A stretch of DNA of 64,000 nt from Mesorhizobium koreense. GTDB taxonomy: Bacteria; Pseudomonadota; Alphaproteobacteria; Rhizobiales; Rhizobiaceae. A program made the translations under genes and the position numbers. This document shows, one piece after another, positions 60,402 to 64,000 of the stretch. The stretch is taken from NCBI RefSeq assembly GCF_031656215.1, contig NZ_CP134228.1:1240001-1304000 (forward strand). Direction: 5' to 3'. A model generated the notes under the pieces. The model was not told the origin of the DNA and ran no database searches. It worked only from the letters and a program-made list of their open reading frames with translations. Position 1 is the stretch's first letter. Every line of letters begins with the position of its first letter.

Positions 60402-61775
60402 ATGAGGTGTGCGGTTCGCTTCATCGGCTTTGCCATAGCGTTGTGCCTGTTTGCTCGTGGCGCGTCCGCCCTGGCCGACGAACCTGCCGCTAGCAACGTC
60501 CTGCCAAGGATCGAGAAAAGCAGCCTCGCTGCAAACGCCGCCCGCCGGAAAATCCTGTTTGCCAAGATGATGGCCGATCCGGCCAATCTTGACGTCGCCT
60601 TTGAATATGCGGCGCTCTCCTCGCAGGCGGGCGATCTTGAAAGTGCGATCTCGACACTCGAGCGCATGCTGATCTTTGCTCCCAAAGTGCCGCGTCTCCA
60701 ACTGGAACTGGGTGTACTCTACTATCGGCTAGGTTCGTACCAGCTTGCCCAGAACTATCTGACAGCCGCGCTCCAAGCCCCCGATGTCCCGGCGGAGGTC
60801 CGTGCGCGGGTGGAGCCTTATCTCGCTGAGATCCACAATCGTACTGCAATAGACCGGTTCAACGGGACCATCACTTTCGGGACACGCTATCAGTCCAATG
60901 CGAATGGCGGCGCCAGCAGCGACATCGTCAACATAGGAGGAATTCCTCTTCTCCTCAGCGATGCCGCCCTTGCGGATTCGGACGTCAACGGTTTTGTGTT
61001 GGGCAATTTCATCTACTCCCACGATCTTGCCTCGCAAGGCGACCGATTTGACGCGCAACTCCTGACCTATGGAGCTTTCTATAACGACCATCATGAAATC
61101 AATACCGGGCTTGCTGAACTGACCTTCGGGCCGGTGATCAGCCTCGACCGGTTCGGCTTCGACAAAACCGATTTCGGCATCTACGGCATATTGGGCGGTG
61201 TGATGCTACATGGTGATCCATACCGGTGGAGCGGAGGTATAGGCGCAAGGCTCGCAAAGGCATTCACACGTGACACGCGCGGTGAATTGCGGGTCGAGTA
61301 TCGCTACCAGGATTACCGGGACTCGGATCTTCGCCCCACCGCATCGGATCGCACAGGCAGCAATATCAACATCATCGGCACCTTGCGCCATCAGATCACA
61401 AACCGTTTCGCGGCCTATGCCGGCCTCGAAGGCGAGCGCCACGATGCCAGGCGGGGCTATGAAAGCTACTGGAGTCTGGGGGGTACCATTGGCGGCGTCT
61501 ATCTGCTTGACCCGTTAATTGGCAACGGCTCGCAGCCCTGGACTGCCAACCTTTCCTTCGGTGTGCTGGATCGCAGCTACGACGAACCCGATTCGTTGAT
61601 GGCAGCTTACGATCGCCACGATGTCGAAACGTTCGTGCAGGGGATATTGACCATACCCTTGCGCGAAACCTGGTCGATGCAGGCGGTTGCCAGTTACCGC
61701 AATGTCAATTCGAACTACGATATCGACAAGTTTGACAATGTCAGCGTGTCGCTAGGCTTCACGAAAAGCTTCTAG
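60402..61775 (+). CDS. TPR plus outer-membrane beta-barrel protein (Slam-like), 457 aa
   Basis: MRCAVRFIGFAIALCLFARG is a signal peptide. Residues about 50-140 contain TPR-type helices (DLESAISTLERMLIFAPKVP, then LQLELGVLYYRLGSYQLAQN). The remaining about 310 residues are beta-rich with alternating hydrophobic strands and end in VSVSLGFTKSF, a C-terminal Phe as in outer-membrane barrels. This resembles Slam/DUF560-type proteins, which export lipoproteins and other proteins to the cell surface. The start is ATG at 60402. It lies 9 bp before the FecR-domain gene, whose product may be its client. Confidence 0.6.
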   Translation: MRCAVRFIGFAIALCLFARGASALADEPAASNVLPRIEKSSLAANAARRKILFAKMMADPANLDVAFEYAALSSQAGDLESAISTLERMLIFAPKVPRLQLELGVLYYRLGSYQLAQNYLTAALQAPDVPAEVRARVEPYLAEIHNRTAIDRFNGTITFGTRYQSNANGGASSDIVNIGGIPLLLSDAALADSDVNGFVLGNFIYSHDLASQGDRFDAQLLTYGAFYNDHHEINTGLAELTFGPVISLDRFGFDKTDFGIYGILGGVMLHGDPYRWSGGIGARLAKAFTRDTRGELRVEYRYQDYRDSDLRPTASDRTGSNINIIGTLRHQITNRFAAYAGLEGERHDARRGYESYWSLGGTIGGVYLLDPLIGNGSQPWTANLSFGVLDRSYDEPDSLMAAYDRHDVETFVQGILTIPLRETWSMQAVASYRNVNSNYDIDKFDNVSVSLGFTKSF

Positions 61776-61784
61776 GACAAGGCC

Positions 61785-64000
61785 ATGCGGATCGTATCAC
61801 CCCTGTTGTCGACGGCCTTTTTCCTAACCTTCCTGAACTGCACCGCATTCGCGCAGCCGATCGGCACGGCCGCGGCGGTCAATCAGGATTCGCGTGGAAC
61901 GCCGCCAGACCGATCGATCCGCACCATCGTGCTCGGCGACAAGATCATTCATAATGAACGGATAGAGACCAACACAAAGGGGCTGCTTCAGATCCTGCTG
62001 GCCGACGGGACGACATTCACCGTGGGACCAGACTCGCACTTGACGATCGATTCCTTCGTCTATGACCCTGACGCGGGCGCTGCGAAGGTCACGGCGTCGC
62101 TCGGCAAGGGCGTCTTTCGTTTCATTGGTGGCAAGACGTCCAAAACACCGGACGGCGTGCGGTTGAATACGCCGGTCGGTACCGTCGGCATTCGTGGGGC
62201 GATTGCGGATATGGCCTTCGGCCTCGGTAACGGCACGCCGTCCCACATCGATCTCAGCTACGGCGACGACATCACGCTATGGCGGCCAGACGGCAAGCCA
62301 ATCAGGTTGTACAAGGCAGGTTTCTCGATCGTGATCGAGGGTTCGAAGGTGCGGGTGCACCGGACACCTGAATGGTGGACCGGGTTTTTCCAAGGACTGA
62401 TCTCTGGCGCAAATGGCGGCGGCGGCGGAGCGCCGATCAAGCCGACCGGTGCCATGGTGGTCGCCAGCACACTACCGGAGACGAATTCCAATTTTCCGCT
62501 GCCGCTGAATTCCATACCGATCCCCACGACGCGGCCCGACAACCCTGACCTTGGGGTCGTCGATCAGGGAAACAACGATATTATCCGTCAGAGGGTCGAG
62601 AATAGCAGTGGTGGTGGCGAGCCTCCTCCTCCGCCATCGGAACGATCGATGCGGGTGCTGACGATTTCGTCGGAAGAGGGGGGCGACGGGGTCGTTGGAG
62701 GATCGACGGATACGGACCAGCCGACGACATTGATCGTGCAGGCGGGGGCCGATACGGGAACCGCGACGCTCTCGCAGGGAACGGTCACGCTCCCCGTTTA
62801 TAACGATACCGCCTTTGCGGCGCATTCCGTCGGCGGTATTGCATCGCCCTTCGGCACCCTTTCGGGCGTTGCCTATTCGGGGCCCGAGGGGTTCACTGCC
62901 TATCTGTTGGGCATGGGCGGGGATCCGAGTTTGCCTTTCTATGCCATTACCGGGACGAAGACCGACATGGCCGCTCTTACCGGAAATAGCGTGCGCCGTT
63001 ACAGCTTTACGGCGGATCCGATCCAGGGAATTGGAGGCGTACCCTTCATGAGTGGCGCCGCGGGGATCGGCATGTCGGGAATTGCGAGTTCCGATTTTCT
63101 TGTCGCCGAACCGGGCTCGGCAGGTGACGGCAGCGGCCGCGTGATGCAGAGCTGGGTAGCGTTCAATGGCACCGGCGCAAATCAGCAAAGCGCGATCGGC
63201 GTCAATGTCGGGGCGCTCGACAGCAGCGGCTTCAGCCTCGAAAGGCGCGGCAGCTATCGCGTCGCTTCCGACGGGCCGTCATCTGTTCTGTTCGGTCAGG
63301 CCGCGACGCTGACCGTTGACGGCGCCGGCTTCTTCGGAACGAACGGCCAGAATTTTGTTGTCAGCGACGATGCGCCCGGCCAGCCGGGGCATTTTTTTGA
63401 TTCCTCGTCCGATAGTTTCACGTCAGGCACGGGCTTTTCGACCATCCATGTCGGCAATCTGGCCGGCGAAGTCACCAATCCGGCACGGTCGCTGAGCGGG
63501 ACGTATCAGGGTTTTGCCACCGGCGTCATCGAGAATGCGAGCACGGGCGGAGCAGTATTCGGCACGAGCGGCAGCCCCTCCGATATGACCATCGCGTTCG
63601 ACCCGGCGCGGAAATCGCTTGGCGGATCGATCACGGTCGATGCCCAATATTACGACGATCCGGGAACCATGACGGTCGCCTTCGGCGACGGGATAAACGG
63701 CAATACGCAGAATGGAGCGTCCGCCTACATAGACAGCGACACCTTTGCCGCGACCGCGAATCCGAACACCGCCGGCACCCATGTCAGTTCCGTGGACTCG
63801 TCCGTTGTCAACTATCAGCGCGACGGGCAGCCGGCGGGAACCTACCTCGTTTCCGGCACGCCCACGAACCTCACGACGCTTGGTGTTTCGACGGACCACC
63901 TGTGCACGACATGCGACTTCCTCAAATGGGGCTGGTGGGGAACGCAGGTGCAGACGGCCGATCCCACAAATCCCTCAGTCGAGGGCGGGCGCTTCTCCGT
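61785..64000 (+). CDS. FecR-domain secreted protein, partial at window end
   Basis: The ATG at 61785 follows AGGACAAGGCC. MRIVSPLLSTAFFLTFLNCT is a signal peptide. Residues about 40-160 form a FecR domain (LQILLADGTTFTVGPDSHLT, then GKGVFRFIGGKTSK and NTPVGTVGIRGAIADMAFG). A Gly-rich linker follows and then a long beta-rich region with repeated small-residue strands. The segment SLSGTYQGFATGVIENAS, and FLKWGWWGTQV close to the window end, look like a TbpB-type surface-lipoprotein barrel. The frame has no stop by 64000 (about 738 codons), so the length is unknown. FecR domains usually sense or transduce a signal; here it is probably surface-exposed. Confidence 0.7.
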   Translation, partial: MRIVSPLLSTAFFLTFLNCTAFAQPIGTAAAVNQDSRGTPPDRSIRTIVLGDKIIHNERIETNTKGLLQILLADGTTFTVGPDSHLTIDSFVYDPDAGAAKVTASLGKGVFRFIGGKTSKTPDGVRLNTPVGTVGIRGAIADMAFGLGNGTPSHIDLSYGDDITLWRPDGKPIRLYKAGFSIVIEGSKVRVHRTPEWWTGFFQGLISGANGGGGGAPIKPTGAMVVASTLPETNSNFPLPLNSIPIPTTRPDNPDLGVVDQGNNDIIRQRVENSSGGGEPPPPPSERSMRVLTISSEEGGDGVVGGSTDTDQPTTLIVQAGADTGTATLSQGTVTLPVYNDTAFAAHSVGGIASPFGTLSGVAYSGPEGFTAYLLGMGGDPSLPFYAITGTKTDMAALTGNSVRRYSFTADPIQGIGGVPFMSGAAGIGMSGIASSDFLVAEPGSAGDGSGRVMQSWVAFNGTGANQQSAIGVNVGALDSSGFSLERRGSYRVASDGPSSVLFGQAATLTVDGAGFFGTNGQNFVVSDDAPGQPGHFFDSSSDSFTSGTGFSTIHVGNLAGEVTNPARSLSGTYQGFATGVIENASTGGAVFGTSGSPSDMTIAFDPARKSLGGSITVDAQYYDDPGTMTVAFGDGINGNTQNGASAYIDSDTFAATANPNTAGTHVSSVDSSVVNYQRDGQPAGTYLVSGTPTNLTTLGVSTDHLCTTCDFLKWGWWGTQVQTADPTNPSVEGGRFS

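Overview
The window looks like a chromosomal segment of an alphaproteobacterium, most likely of the order Hyphomicrobiales (Rhizobiales). The clues are high GC, a DUF1236 protein, many small rhizobial-type hypothetical proteins, and a type VI secretion (T6SS) locus with two adjacent tssC genes and a TssL carrying an OmpA domain. The species cannot be named from the sequence alone.

Positions 1 to about 18000 are accessory DNA. They carry an integrated phage-like or satellite-like element: a tyrosine integrase (16190-17362), an excisionase-like protein, a ribbon-helix-helix regulator, a primase-helicase, tail-fibre-like structural proteins and a possible small terminase. No large terminase, portal or capsid gene is visible. 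The left part (1-8000) is a mosaic of very small genes, decayed genes, duplicated segments, a tandem array of hairpin units about 100 bp long, 11-bp phased repeats and two related candidate small RNAs. A tRNA-Ser(CGA) lies at 18476-18565.

Positions 19180-27899 hold a possible effector (19180-19848) and a dense signalling module. A minus-strand operon encodes a SiaB/DUF6272-like protein, a methyltransferase with an N-terminal STAS-like region, a membrane-bound Cache-HAMP-PP2C phosphatase, an ATPase-like regulator and a STAS-like protein. Two plus-strand PP2C phosphatases follow, one with a cyclic-nucleotide-binding domain.

Positions 28431-57134 are a complete T6SS built as two convergent operons. 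The plus operon encodes ClpV, Hcp, VgrG, two accessory proteins, TssA, TssB, two TssC proteins and TssE. The minus operon encodes a PP2C-like/HATPase fusion, a PAAR tip, a methyltransferase, an FHA protein, TssJ, TssK, TssL, two IcmF/TssM-type proteins, TssF, TssG, a second methyltransferase and a Ser/Thr kinase. Downstream lie a DUF3307 membrane protein, a class III cyclase with a CxxCH motif, a STAS protein, and a TPR/beta-barrel outer-membrane protein followed by a FecR-domain secreted protein that runs off the window.

Together the genes suggest a T6SS governed by two layers of phosphorylation: a kinase/FHA pair, and a partner-switching network (PP2C, HATPase, STAS) that could receive a cyclic-nucleotide signal from the nearby cyclase. 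All functional links are inferred from gene context; no experiment is implied.
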